This document shows positions 1 to 6,595 of a DNA stretch of 11,779 nt, piece by piece (positions within the stretch are counted from its first letter, which is position 1; each line of letters starts with the position of its first letter). A program made the translations under genes and the position numbers. The notes under the pieces are model-generated. The model was not told where the DNA came from. It did no database searches and saw only the letters and a program-made list of their open reading frames with translations. This stretch comes from JAJRXK01 sp964593155 (lineage in GTDB: Bacteria > Krumholzibacteriota > Krumholzibacteriia > JAJRXK01), in assembly GCA_964593155.1 (NCBI GenBank), contig CAZQHE010000127.1, forward strand, positions 1 through 11,779. The letters are read 5' to 3'.

Positions 1-1
1 G

Positions 2-562
2 ATCGCGCGGTGCGACGTGGCCGCGCTGCGGGCGGAAGGCCCCGCTCCCGTCGTTCGCTTCGCCTGCGGGGCACTGTCCGACGTCGGGCAGGGCTTCGAG
101 GGGGCGGACGTGACGGTCGTCCCGCCGCTCGTGACCTTCGCGCCGCGCCACTGCGACGCCGGGGGCGGGATCTACACGCTGGCCAAGGACTCGCCGCTGC
201 TCGACGTCGACGGCTGCGGCACGATCGGTGCGCTCGGCATGGCGTGCGCGGCGCCCACTCCGACCGCGGCGCCGCCGGCGACCTCCGTGCTGCGCCTGGA
301 GCGCCCGCGGCCGAATCCGTTCAACCCGCGAACCGTGATCACCTTCGAGCTGCCGCGGGCGGCGGCGGCGACCCTCGTCGCCTACGATCCGCGGGGGCGA
401 AGGGTGGCGGACATCGTCGACGCGGTGCTCCCGGCCGGCCGGCACCGAGTGGTGTGGTCGGGCCGGGACGACGCGGGGCGGCCCGTGGCGAGCGGGGTCT
501 ACTTCCTCCGCCTCGAAGCCGCGGGCGAGGGCCGCACTGTCCGGGCGACCCTGGTCCGCTGA
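2..562 (+). CDS. C-terminal part of a secreted beta-helix protein with FlgD/T9SS-type sorting module (5' partial)
   Basis: The reading frame is open from the first bases and ends at the TGA at 560-562, so about 186 C-terminal residues are visible and the true start lies left of the window. Around 134-255 the protein reads TFAPRHCDAGGGIYTLAKDS and then a DGCGTIGALG stretch. This is the usual end of the right-handed parallel beta-helix repeat proteins common in GC-rich FCB-like candidate phyla (recognised from memory). A short Pro/Thr/Ala linker follows. From about 308 to 559 there is a FlgD Ig-like module of the type that acts as a C-terminal secretion signal: NPFNPRTVITFELP at its start, RHRVVWSGRDDAGRPVASG and YFLRL near its end, and a basic last residue. 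The protein is probably exported and surface-bound or released; substrate and role cannot be told. The next gene is convergent, with a 6-bp gap. Confidence 0.85.
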   Translation: MARCDVAALRAEGPAPVVRFACGALSDVGQGFEGADVTVVPPLVTFAPRHCDAGGGIYTLAKDSPLLDVDGCGTIGALGMACAAPTPTAAPPATSVLRLERPRPNPFNPRTVITFELPRAAAATLVAYDPRGRRVADIVDAVLPAGRHRVVWSGRDDAGRPVASGVYFLRLEAAGEGRTVRATLVR

Positions 563-568
563 CGCCGC

Positions 569-1018
569 TCAGGGCCGTGCGCCGACCTCGAAGCGGCCCA
601 GTTCCCGCAGGTCCTCGGTCGGACGGTCCATCTCCACCGGTCCCGCCTCCGCCGAGGGGTCGACGGCACACACCGCGTACACGCCGGCGGGCAGACCGCG
701 CAGCGGGATGGTGAGCCACCGCCGCGGTGGGGCTTCGGCGGCTTCGATCCAGCGGATCAGCGGACGCTCGGGCAGGATCTGGTAGAGCGCGACGCGGGGC
801 GGTGGGGCCGCGCCGAGGTCGTAGGTCACGAAGCGCCGCTCGGGCCCGACGGGCCCGGTGTCGGCCGGCAGCATCACCGATCCCGCGGGTTGCAGCGTCT
901 CGTGGCGCTGCGCGGCGGCGCGCAGGCCCTGGATCCACGCCGCGGCCGCAAGGCCGACGAGGATCAGCAGCAACGGCCAGGGAACCGGGACCGAGCGCAC
1001 GAGTCTTGCCAACCTCAT
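569..1018 (-). CDS. Small single-pass membrane-anchored protein of unknown function
   Basis: This 149-residue protein is not one I recognise. A short basic N-terminus (MRLARLVRS) precedes one hydrophobic segment at about residues 12-29 (PWPLLLILVGLAAAAWI), read as an uncleaved anchor or signal-anchor. The remaining ~120 residues are Pro-rich and mostly strand-like, with LPAGVYAVCAVDPS near residue 110, which suggests a small beta-domain outside the membrane. The ATG at 1018-1016 is chosen because no in-frame start is visible just upstream and it places the hydrophobic segment correctly. A GGAGG lies directly against this ATG with no spacer, which is unusual for a ribosome binding site, so leaderless or other initiation is possible. 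It is convergent with the beta-helix gene and divergent from the GAP1-like gene. Function is unknown; confidence that it is a real gene is moderate. Confidence 0.6.
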   Translation of the reverse strand: MRLARLVRSVPVPWPLLLILVGLAAAAWIQGLRAAAQRHETLQPAGSVMLPADTGPVGPERRFVTYDLGAAPPPRVALYQILPERPLIRWIEAAEAPPRRWLTIPLRGLPAGVYAVCAVDPSAEAGPVEMDRPTEDLRELGRFEVGARP

Positions 1019-1170
1019 CCTCCGGGGACGGCGCGGGCGGCCACGAACGGGGGTCTGCCCGCGGAACGTCCTGCAAAGTAGTCGATTGGCAGTGTTCCGG
1101 GCCAGCCCGCTTTGCGGGCCGGTGACCTCGACCGGTCGACTTTGCCGCGGAGGCGGAAACGGGGGACGCG
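1019..1170. promoter_or_regulatory. Divergent intergenic spacer, likely holds both promoters
   Basis: The 152 bp lie between the starts of two divergent genes and so should carry their promoters. I see no convincing -35/-10 pair on either strand. It contains a small hairpin at 1102-1122 (GCCCGC, TTT loop, GCGGGC, with two further G-C pairs beyond an A/C mismatch) and a 12-bp palindrome TCGACCGGTCGA at 1128-1139. On the right side GGAGG at 1149-1153 and GGGGGA at 1161-1166 precede the ATG at 1171; only the second has usable spacing (4 nt). Confidence 0.4.
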
Positions 1171-3090
1171 ATGAACGTGCAGCAACAGATCCTGATCGGC
1201 CGCGACGACGAGCGTGGCCCCTTCGGTGTCCGGACCGTGGCCGCGACGGCCGGCCTCACCGCGGCCGAGCAGCAGGACCACGAGCACCTCTGCGACGGCT
1301 GGGCGGGATTCGTCCCCGGACGGTTCGGTCGTGCGCTGGTGCACGTGCCGGTGCCGACGGCCGAGGGAACGGGGATCGAGGCCCACGTCGTCGCCCAGGT
1401 GCGCTCGGTGGATCTCGACGCCGGCCCCGGGGTGTCGATCCACCTCGTCCGCCTCGGACGCGCGGGCTTCGCCACCCTCGGCGACGACCCCTACCGCCTG
1501 ATGCGGACGGGTCACCTGATCGAGGAATGGACCCCGGACACCCCGTGGCCCGCGATCGACGTCGACGCGATCGGCGAGGATCCCGAGCGTGGACTGCGCG
1601 CGGTGATCCCCGAGCAGTACCCCGTGCTCGAAGCCCTGCTGCGCCACGCTCTGTCCGACGGTCCCCTGGTCCTGGCCGGCGAACACGACGACGCAGCGAT
1701 CGAGGACCTGTTCGAACACCTGCTCCATCTGCTCCCGCGCACCACCCGCCAGCGGACGGCGTTCGCCAGTTTCGTGGCGGATCCGGACGCGCCCTTCGAC
1801 GTGTCGGCCCGGCCCTGCGAAGGCTCCACGTTCCGGGCCAGCCTGCGGGCACTTCTGACCGACACGCCACCCGTCCTCGACGAGGATCGCGAGGCCTACG
1901 TGCGCGGTCTTTTCGAGGACCTGCGGGCCGGCGCCTGGGGCCGCGCGGCCGCCAGGATCGAGTCCTTCGAAGCCGAGCCGGCCGCCCCGATGCCGCCCGA
2001 GCCGGCCGTGCCCGTGCCGCCGGAGCCGCCCGTGCCGGAGGCATCCGAGCCGGTCGACGACGGCGACCCCGTTCCGACGTCGGACGCCGAACCGGTTCCG
2101 ACCGACGAGGTCTCCGGGCCCACGATCCGTTTCGCCGAGTCGGGGCCCGTGACGCCGGTCGCGCCCGAGGACGTGACGGTGGTGGGCGACGAGCCCGCGT
2201 CCGCCACGGCGGAGGTCGAGGATGCCGCGCCGGCCCCGACCGGGGCCGAGGAGCCCGTCTCCACGACGACCGAGGTCGAGGGCTGGGGTGAAGTCGAACT
2301 CGAACCCGACACGCCGAAGAGTGAGTCGCGTTCCGCGCGGCGGCTCGTGCTGACCCTGCTCGTGGTCGCCGCGGTCGCGGCCGGGGGATTCCTGCTCCTG
2401 CGCAGTGCACCCTTCGGCGCCGAGGAACCATCGCGGACGGCGGTCGACGTCGATCCGCTCGCCGTCGGCGTGCGCGCCAGTGTTGCCACCTATGTCGACG
2501 ACCAGTTCGCCCGGATCGAGGAGCACCGCGCGAGCGATCCGCCTCGCTTCGAGTTCAGGCAGACGCTCAGTCGTCGCCGGGTCGGTTTCGAGCGGCAGCT
2601 CGAGGCGACACGCCAGGCACAGGCGCGCGCGGTGGACGACGCGATCGCCGCCGTCCTGTCGTCCGACGACGCCAGCGACTCCACGGTCGCCCGGATCCTC
2701 CGCGCCGAGGCCGAAGCCACCCGGGACGTGCTGCCACGGCTGTGGCGTCTGCACGCGGGACTGGCGGCGGGTCGGCCCGAACTCCTGCGACCGACCGGAT
2801 CCGGCTCGGATCTGCCTTCGTCGGCCGCCGACGACATCGCCGGCTGGGCCGATGCCCTGTCCGCGTGGGCTTCGTGGTTCGAGCAGCCCGAGACGACGCC
2901 GGTTCCCACGGGCACCCCCACCGACGGTCTGGCCGCCCTGGCGGCGTCGCTGCCGACGGCCGGCGAGGCCGCGCCCACCGACGGTGTGGTGGAGATCTGG
3001 GGAGACCTTCCCGTCGCTCTGCGGAGCGAGTCCACCGACCCGGTGGAGACGGCTTCCGCGTCCGACGGCGGGACGACCGACGCGCGCTGA
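1171..3090 (+). CDS. Bitopic membrane protein with GAP1-like (GTPase-associated protein 1) cytoplasmic region
   Basis: The protein has 639 residues. Residues 1-265 form a globular, probably cytoplasmic part. It opens QQILIGRDDERGPFGVRTVA, and around residues 175-201 it has helices ending in LLPRTTRQRTAFASF. Both resemble, from memory, the GAP1-N2 and GAP1-M domains of bacterial GTPase-associated protein 1, where an 'LLP..R..l.FsT' signature follows a helical pair. This match is an inference and needs a profile search. Residues about 268-385 are a Pro/Glu/Val-rich acidic linker with PPEP-type repeats. A basic stretch (SRSARR) is followed by one membrane segment at 391-410 (RLVLTLLVVAAVAAGGFLLL), giving N-inside topology by the positive-inside rule. 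Residues 411-639 lie outside and are mostly helical, with an unstructured Ser/Thr/Pro tail. The GAP1 family is associated with GTPase-centred conflict or signalling systems, but no GTPase is encoded nearby. It is followed 79 bp later by the NUDIX-MBL gene. Confidence 0.85.
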   Translation: MNVQQQILIGRDDERGPFGVRTVAATAGLTAAEQQDHEHLCDGWAGFVPGRFGRALVHVPVPTAEGTGIEAHVVAQVRSVDLDAGPGVSIHLVRLGRAGFATLGDDPYRLMRTGHLIEEWTPDTPWPAIDVDAIGEDPERGLRAVIPEQYPVLEALLRHALSDGPLVLAGEHDDAAIEDLFEHLLHLLPRTTRQRTAFASFVADPDAPFDVSARPCEGSTFRASLRALLTDTPPVLDEDREAYVRGLFEDLRAGAWGRAAARIESFEAEPAAPMPPEPAVPVPPEPPVPEASEPVDDGDPVPTSDAEPVPTDEVSGPTIRFAESGPVTPVAPEDVTVVGDEPASATAEVEDAAPAPTGAEEPVSTTTEVEGWGEVELEPDTPKSESRSARRLVLTLLVVAAVAAGGFLLLRSAPFGAEEPSRTAVDVDPLAVGVRASVATYVDDQFARIEEHRASDPPRFEFRQTLSRRRVGFERQLEATRQAQARAVDDAIAAVLSSDDASDSTVARILRAEAEATRDVLPRLWRLHAGLAAGRPELLRPTGSGSDLPSSAADDIAGWADALSAWASWFEQPETTPVPTGTPTDGLAALAASLPTAGEAAPTDGVVEIWGDLPVALRSESTDPVETASASDGGTTDAR

Positions 3091-3095
3091 CCTTC

Positions 3096-3120
3096 GCGGG
3101 CGGGATGCGCGATCGCCCGC
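3096..3120 (+). other. Small hairpin after the GAP1-like gene
   Basis: GCGGGC at 3096-3101 pairs with GCCCGC at 3115-3120 across a 13-nt loop, 5 nt after the TGA of the GAP1-like gene. A second imperfect inverted repeat surrounds GACGATCGTC at 3140-3149. No T-run follows either one, so termination is only a possibility; GC-rich DNA gives such stems often. Confidence 0.25.
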
Positions 3121-3169
3121 ACGGTGCGACCCTGGGCGGGACGATCGTCTCCCGTCGAGCGATGCTTCC

Positions 3170-4630
3170 ATGTCCCGCGAACCCATTGCCGCCAGCGCGT
3201 TGATCCTCCGTCGCGCGTCCGACGACGACCGGCTGTTCATGGCCCGGCGCGCCCGGGGCATGCGGTTCTTCGGGGCGGTGTACGCCTTCGTGGGCGGGCG
3301 CGTCGACGACGCCGACCGCGCGCTGGGCGGCGACGACCGGTCGACCGTCCTGCGCTCGGCGCTGGTCCGCGAGATGTGCGAGGAACTGGGTCTCGACCTG
3401 CGCCCGGGAAGGCGCGAAGCGGTGGATCCGGACTGGCGGCGCTCGTTGATCGACGGTCGCGTGGACTGGAGCGCCGCGTGCGACGTCGCCGACCTCGCGG
3501 TCGTGGGCGAGCCGGTCCTGCGGCTGATCACGCCGGCCTTCTACCCGCGCCGTTTCGACACCTGGTTCTTCCTCGGCACGCTGGGCGACCGCGCCATGGG
3601 CGCGCTGCAGCCCGAGGAACTCGACGACGCCGGCTGGGACACCGCCGCCGGCTGGCTCGACCGCTTCGACCGCGGCGAGGTGGCGTTGGCGCCGCCGAAC
3701 GTGCTGACGTTGCGGGCGATCCGCGGACTCCCCTTCGACGACTGGCCCGAGGCCCTCGCCGCACTGCAGCGCGAGATCGAAGGGCCCGCACCGCAGCCGA
3801 TCTGGAACAACCCCGCCGTGCAGTTGCTCGCTCTGCGTACGCCCACGCTGCCGCCGGCCGAGCACACGAACGCCTACGTGGTCGGGCGCGACCCCGCCTA
3901 CGTCGTCGACCCGGCGACGCCCCACCGGGACGAACAGCGTGCCCTGGAGCTGGCCCTGCGGCGGGCGCAACGCGACGGCCGTCGCCTGCACGCCGTCCTG
4001 CTCACGCACCACCATCGCGATCACGTGGGTGCGGTGTCCTTCATCCGGCGTGCCTTCGACCTGCCGGTGTGGGCGCACGCCGAGACCGCGGCGCGGGTGG
4101 ACTTCCCGGTCGATCGCACGCTCGCCGACGGCGAGCGCCTCGACCTGGGTCGCGGTCCCGACGGTCGCGACGGCTGGGCGCTCGAGTGCATCCACACGCC
4201 CGGTCACGCCCCGGGTCACCTGTGCTACTTCGAGCCGCGCTACGGTTCGTTGATCGCCGGCGACATGGTGAGCACGGTGTCGTCGATCCTCGTCGACCCC
4301 GACGACGGGAACCTCGACGAGTACATGGCATCGCTCGAACGAATCGCGGCTCTCGACGTGCGGATCGTCTTCCCCGCGCACGGACCGGCCGACGCCCGCG
4401 GCACGAAGGTGCTCACCGACCAGATCGAGCACCGGCGGGAGCGGGAAGCGGCCGTGCTCGAGGCCGTGCACGAGGGAGCGGCGACCGTGGAGGCGGTCAC
4501 GCGCCGCGTGTACGTCGACGTCCCCGAGCGCGTGTTGCCGCTGGCCGCGCGCAGCGTGCGGTCGATCCTGGGCGCGCTGGAACACAGGGGCCGCGTGCGT
4601 TTGCGGGGCGACGACGTCGTCGCCGTGTGA
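3170..4630 (+). CDS. NUDIX hydrolase / metallo-beta-lactamase / winged-helix fusion protein
   Basis: The protein has 486 residues. Residues 1 to ~220 form a NUDIX domain. It starts with a typical strand (PIAASALILRR), then FVGGRVDDAD at 40-49 and REMCEELGL at 67-75. The gap between the two halves of the NUDIX box is longer than canonical, as in NUDT7/NUDT19-type acyl-CoA or nucleotide diphosphatases. Residues ~225-430 form a metallo-beta-lactamase domain of the LACTB2/glyoxalase-II type, with ligands H280, H282, D284 and H285 (THHHRDH), H346 in HTPGH, D365 in AGDMV and H404 in FPAHG. Residues ~435-486 look like the LACTB2-type C-terminal winged helix. All metal ligands are present, so both hydrolase sites look active. 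Substrates are unknown; diphosphate and ester or phosphodiester hydrolysis are the likely chemistries. The ATG at 3170 is chosen because it starts the first NUDIX strand, although its ribosome binding site is weak (only GAG about 10 nt upstream). Confidence 0.92.
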   Translation: MSREPIAASALILRRASDDDRLFMARRARGMRFFGAVYAFVGGRVDDADRALGGDDRSTVLRSALVREMCEELGLDLRPGRREAVDPDWRRSLIDGRVDWSAACDVADLAVVGEPVLRLITPAFYPRRFDTWFFLGTLGDRAMGALQPEELDDAGWDTAAGWLDRFDRGEVALAPPNVLTLRAIRGLPFDDWPEALAALQREIEGPAPQPIWNNPAVQLLALRTPTLPPAEHTNAYVVGRDPAYVVDPATPHRDEQRALELALRRAQRDGRRLHAVLLTHHHRDHVGAVSFIRRAFDLPVWAHAETAARVDFPVDRTLADGERLDLGRGPDGRDGWALECIHTPGHAPGHLCYFEPRYGSLIAGDMVSTVSSILVDPDDGNLDEYMASLERIAALDVRIVFPAHGPADARGTKVLTDQIEHRREREAAVLEAVHEGAATVEAVTRRVYVDVPERVLPLAARSVRSILGALEHRGRVRLRGDDVVAV

Positions 4631-4636
4631 CCGTTC

Positions 4637-4665
4637 TTGTTGGCCGTCCGCCCGCCGGATAGACT
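4637..4665 (+). promoter_or_regulatory. Possible sigma-70-type promoter of the aminopeptidase gene
   Basis: TTGTTG at 4637-4642 and TAGACT at 4660-4665 are separated by 17 nt, in the 67-bp gap before the aminopeptidase gene and 32 nt before its ATG. The -10 matches TATAAT at 4 of 6 positions and the -35 matches TTGACA only at TTG. This short gap is visibly less GC-rich than its flanks. It suggests the gene can be transcribed separately from the NUDIX-MBL gene. Confidence 0.4.
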
Positions 4666-4682
4666 CCGCCCGTCCCACTACC

Positions 4683-4690
4683 GGAAGGAG
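4683..4690 (+). promoter_or_regulatory. Ribosome binding site of the aminopeptidase gene
   Basis: GGAAGGAG lies 7 nt before the ATG at 4698. It supports that start and shows that the organism uses Shine-Dalgarno initiation. Confidence 0.8.
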
Positions 4691-4697
4691 TCGGTCC

Positions 4698-6491
4698 ATG
4701 GAGATCCGTGAACGCATCGAGGCCGTGCGCGAGCTGATGCGCGCCAAGGGGATCGACGCCTATCTGGTGCCCGGCACCGACCCGCACCAGAGCGAGTACC
4801 TGCCCGACCACTGGAAGCGACGCGATTTCGTCACCGGCTTCACCGGATCGGCGGGCGACGCGGTGATCACGCTCGACGACGCGGGTCTGTGGACCGACGG
4901 CCGCTACTTCCTGCAGGCCGAACGCCAGCTGCGCGGCACCGGCGTGCACCTGTTCCGCATGGGAATGCCCGGAGTGCCGTCGATCCAGCGGTTCCTGGTC
5001 GATCGCGCTTCCGAGGGCGATCGGGTCGGGGTCGATCCGCGGGTCGTGTCGATGCAGCGGGCTTCGGCGTTGGAGCAGGCGCTCGCCGAACGAGGAGCAC
5101 GCCTGAAGCCGATCGCGACGAACCTGGTCGACCGGGTGTGGAAGTCCCAGCCCCGCTTGCCGCGCACGCCGCTGCGGGTGCAGCCCACGCGCTTCGCGGG
5201 CGAGGGTCTGGCCGGCAAGCTGAAGCGCGTGCGTGCGGCCATGGTCGACGCCGACGTCGATGCGCTCGTGGTCACCGCGCTCGACGCGATCATGTGGACC
5301 ACGAACCTCCGTGGCCGCGACGTCGACTTCAATCCCGTGGCCATTGCCTACCTGATCGTCGAGCGCGACGCGGCCACGCTCTTCGTCGATCCGGTGAAGG
5401 TCACGCCCGAGGTCGAGCGCCATCTCGGGCGCCGCGTCGCGGTGCGGCCGTACCGCGAGGCCGGGGCCGTTCTGCGTGAGCTCGGGCGCGCGCGTCGTCG
5501 CGTGTGGGTCGACGGCGACGGCACCAGTCGCTGGGTCGTCGATCGCCTGCGCGGCGCGTCGCTGCACGTGGCCGCCAATCCGATCGCGGCCATGAAGGCG
5601 CGCAAGAACGCCACCGAACAGGAGGGCATGCGCGCCGCCCACGTGCGCGACGGCGTGGCCATGGTGCGCTTCCTGCGCTGGCTCGAGTCCGAGGTGCGCT
5701 CGGGCGACGTCACCGAACTCACCGCGGCTGCCACGCTCGAGGCGATCCGCGCCGAAGGCGACCACTACCAGGGGCCGAGCTTCCGCACGATCAGCGGCTA
5801 CGCCGAGCACGGCGCGATCATCCACTACTCCGTGGACGAGAGCACCGACGTCGTGCTGCAGCCACGGGGGATCTACCTCGTCGACAGCGGTGCCCAGTAC
5901 ACCGACGGCACCACCGACATCACCCGCACGCTGTGCCTGGGCGGGCGCCCCACGGCCGCGCAGAAGGAACAGTACACCCGTGTGCTCATGGGCCACGTCG
6001 AACTCGCCACCGCACGCTTCCCGGCGGGCACGCGGGGGCTTCGTCTGGACACGTTCGCACGCATGCACCTGTGGCAGGCGGGACTCGACTACCGCCACGG
6101 CACCGGCCACGGGGTCGGCGCGCACCTCAACGTGCACGAGGGACCGCAGTCGATCTCGCCTCGCTGTACGGGCGCGGCGCTCGAGGCCGGCAACGTGCTC
6201 AGCAACGAACCCGGCTACTACGAGGACGGCTCGCACGGGATCCGGATCGAGAACCTGGTGCTCGTGGTCGAGGATCCCGAGCACTCCACCGCCGAACAGA
6301 CCTGGCTGCGTTTCGACACGCTCAGCCTGTGTCCGATCGACCTGCGGCTGGTGAAGCCCTCGTTGCTCTCCGACGCCCATCGCAAGTGGATCGACGCCTA
6401 CCACCGGCGGGTGCTCCGCGAACTCTCGCCGCACCTCGGAGGGAACGACCGCGCCTGGTTGAAGGAGAAGTGCCGGCGGATCGGGACCTGA
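4698..6491 (+). CDS. Xaa-Pro aminopeptidase (aminopeptidase P, M24B, XPNPEP1-like)
   Basis: This is a cytoplasmic metallopeptidase that removes an N-terminal residue preceding proline. The 597 residues match the long, three-domain XPNPEP1 type rather than the ~440-residue E. coli PepP. Two creatinase-like N-terminal domains come first: residues ~1-150, with DAYLVPGTDPHQSEYLPDHW and TGSAGDAV, and ~165-310, with ALDAIMWTTNLRG. The catalytic pita-bread domain covers ~315-540. Its dinuclear metal ligands are all present and correctly spaced: D396 and D407 (DSGAQYTDGTTDITRT), H471 (GTGHGVG), E504 (NEPGYY) and E518 (RIEN). The tail ~540-597 is the family's C-terminal extension. There is no signal peptide. 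A good ribosome binding site fixes the ATG. It lies 67 bp after the NUDIX-MBL gene, probably with its own promoter, and is likely a housekeeping peptide-recycling enzyme. Confidence 0.96.
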   Translation: MEIRERIEAVRELMRAKGIDAYLVPGTDPHQSEYLPDHWKRRDFVTGFTGSAGDAVITLDDAGLWTDGRYFLQAERQLRGTGVHLFRMGMPGVPSIQRFLVDRASEGDRVGVDPRVVSMQRASALEQALAERGARLKPIATNLVDRVWKSQPRLPRTPLRVQPTRFAGEGLAGKLKRVRAAMVDADVDALVVTALDAIMWTTNLRGRDVDFNPVAIAYLIVERDAATLFVDPVKVTPEVERHLGRRVAVRPYREAGAVLRELGRARRRVWVDGDGTSRWVVDRLRGASLHVAANPIAAMKARKNATEQEGMRAAHVRDGVAMVRFLRWLESEVRSGDVTELTAAATLEAIRAEGDHYQGPSFRTISGYAEHGAIIHYSVDESTDVVLQPRGIYLVDSGAQYTDGTTDITRTLCLGGRPTAAQKEQYTRVLMGHVELATARFPAGTRGLRLDTFARMHLWQAGLDYRHGTGHGVGAHLNVHEGPQSISPRCTGAALEAGNVLSNEPGYYEDGSHGIRIENLVLVVEDPEHSTAEQTWLRFDTLSLCPIDLRLVKPSLLSDAHRKWIDAYHRRVLRELSPHLGGNDRAWLKEKCRRIGT

Positions 6492-6492
6492 G

Positions 6493-6518
6493 TCCGGATC
6501 CGATCCGGATGTCCGGAT
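6493..6518. repeat. Three TCCGGAT repeats behind the aminopeptidase gene
   Basis: TCCGGAT occurs at 6493-6499, 6504-6510 and 6512-6518, directly after the TGA at 6489-6491. Because TCCGGA is itself a palindrome, the last two copies form an inverted repeat, ATCCGGA-TG-TCCGGAT (6503-6518). It may be a protein-binding site, part of a terminator, or local low complexity. I see no further copies in the flanking sequence I scanned. Confidence 0.5.
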
Positions 6519-6520
6519 GC

Positions 6521-6558
6521 CGGTCCTTGGTACGTTCTACGGAACGAACCAGGGACTG
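6521..6558 (+). other. Long RNA hairpin with UACG tetraloop between aminopeptidase and coiled-coil genes
   Basis: Positions 6521-6537 pair with 6542-6558 around the loop TACG (6538-6541). Sixteen of the 17 stem positions pair, two of them G-U wobbles, with a single A/A mismatch (6532/6547). The apical part is CGTTC-TACG-GAACG, which in RNA is a C(UACG)G tetraloop of the extra-stable UNCG class. It starts 29 nt after the aminopeptidase stop and ends 37 nt before the next ATG. No T-run follows, so it may be a U-tract-less terminator, an mRNA 3'-end stabiliser, or a 5'-leader element of the coiled-coil gene. Confidence 0.7.
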
Positions 6559-6583
6559 CATCGTGCCCGTCCTTCCCCCGACC

Positions 6584-6590
6584 AGGTGAT
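6584..6590 (+). promoter_or_regulatory. Ribosome binding site of the coiled-coil gene
   Basis: AGGTGAT lies 5 nt before the ATG at 6596 and supports that start. Confidence 0.65.
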
Positions 6591-6595
6591 CGCTG

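Noticed and set aside
1128..1139. Perfect 12-bp palindrome TCGACCGGTCGA as an operator in the divergent spacer
   Set aside because: The 10-bp core CGACCGGTCG occurs again inside the NUDIX coding region at 3334-3343, so in this GC-rich sequence it is not specific evidence of a binding site.
2405..3169. A longer N-terminal extension of the NUDIX-MBL protein, since the frame is open far upstream
   Set aside because: The upstream translation is Arg/Pro/Ser-rich and overlaps the well-supported GAP1-like gene in another frame. The NUDIX domain begins naturally at the ATG at 3170.
1015..3531. An 838-codon open frame on the minus strand opposite the GAP1-like gene
   Set aside because: It is Arg/Gly/His-rich with no domain I recognise, and it spans the end of one real gene, a spacer and the start of another. 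The plus strand has good domain structure.
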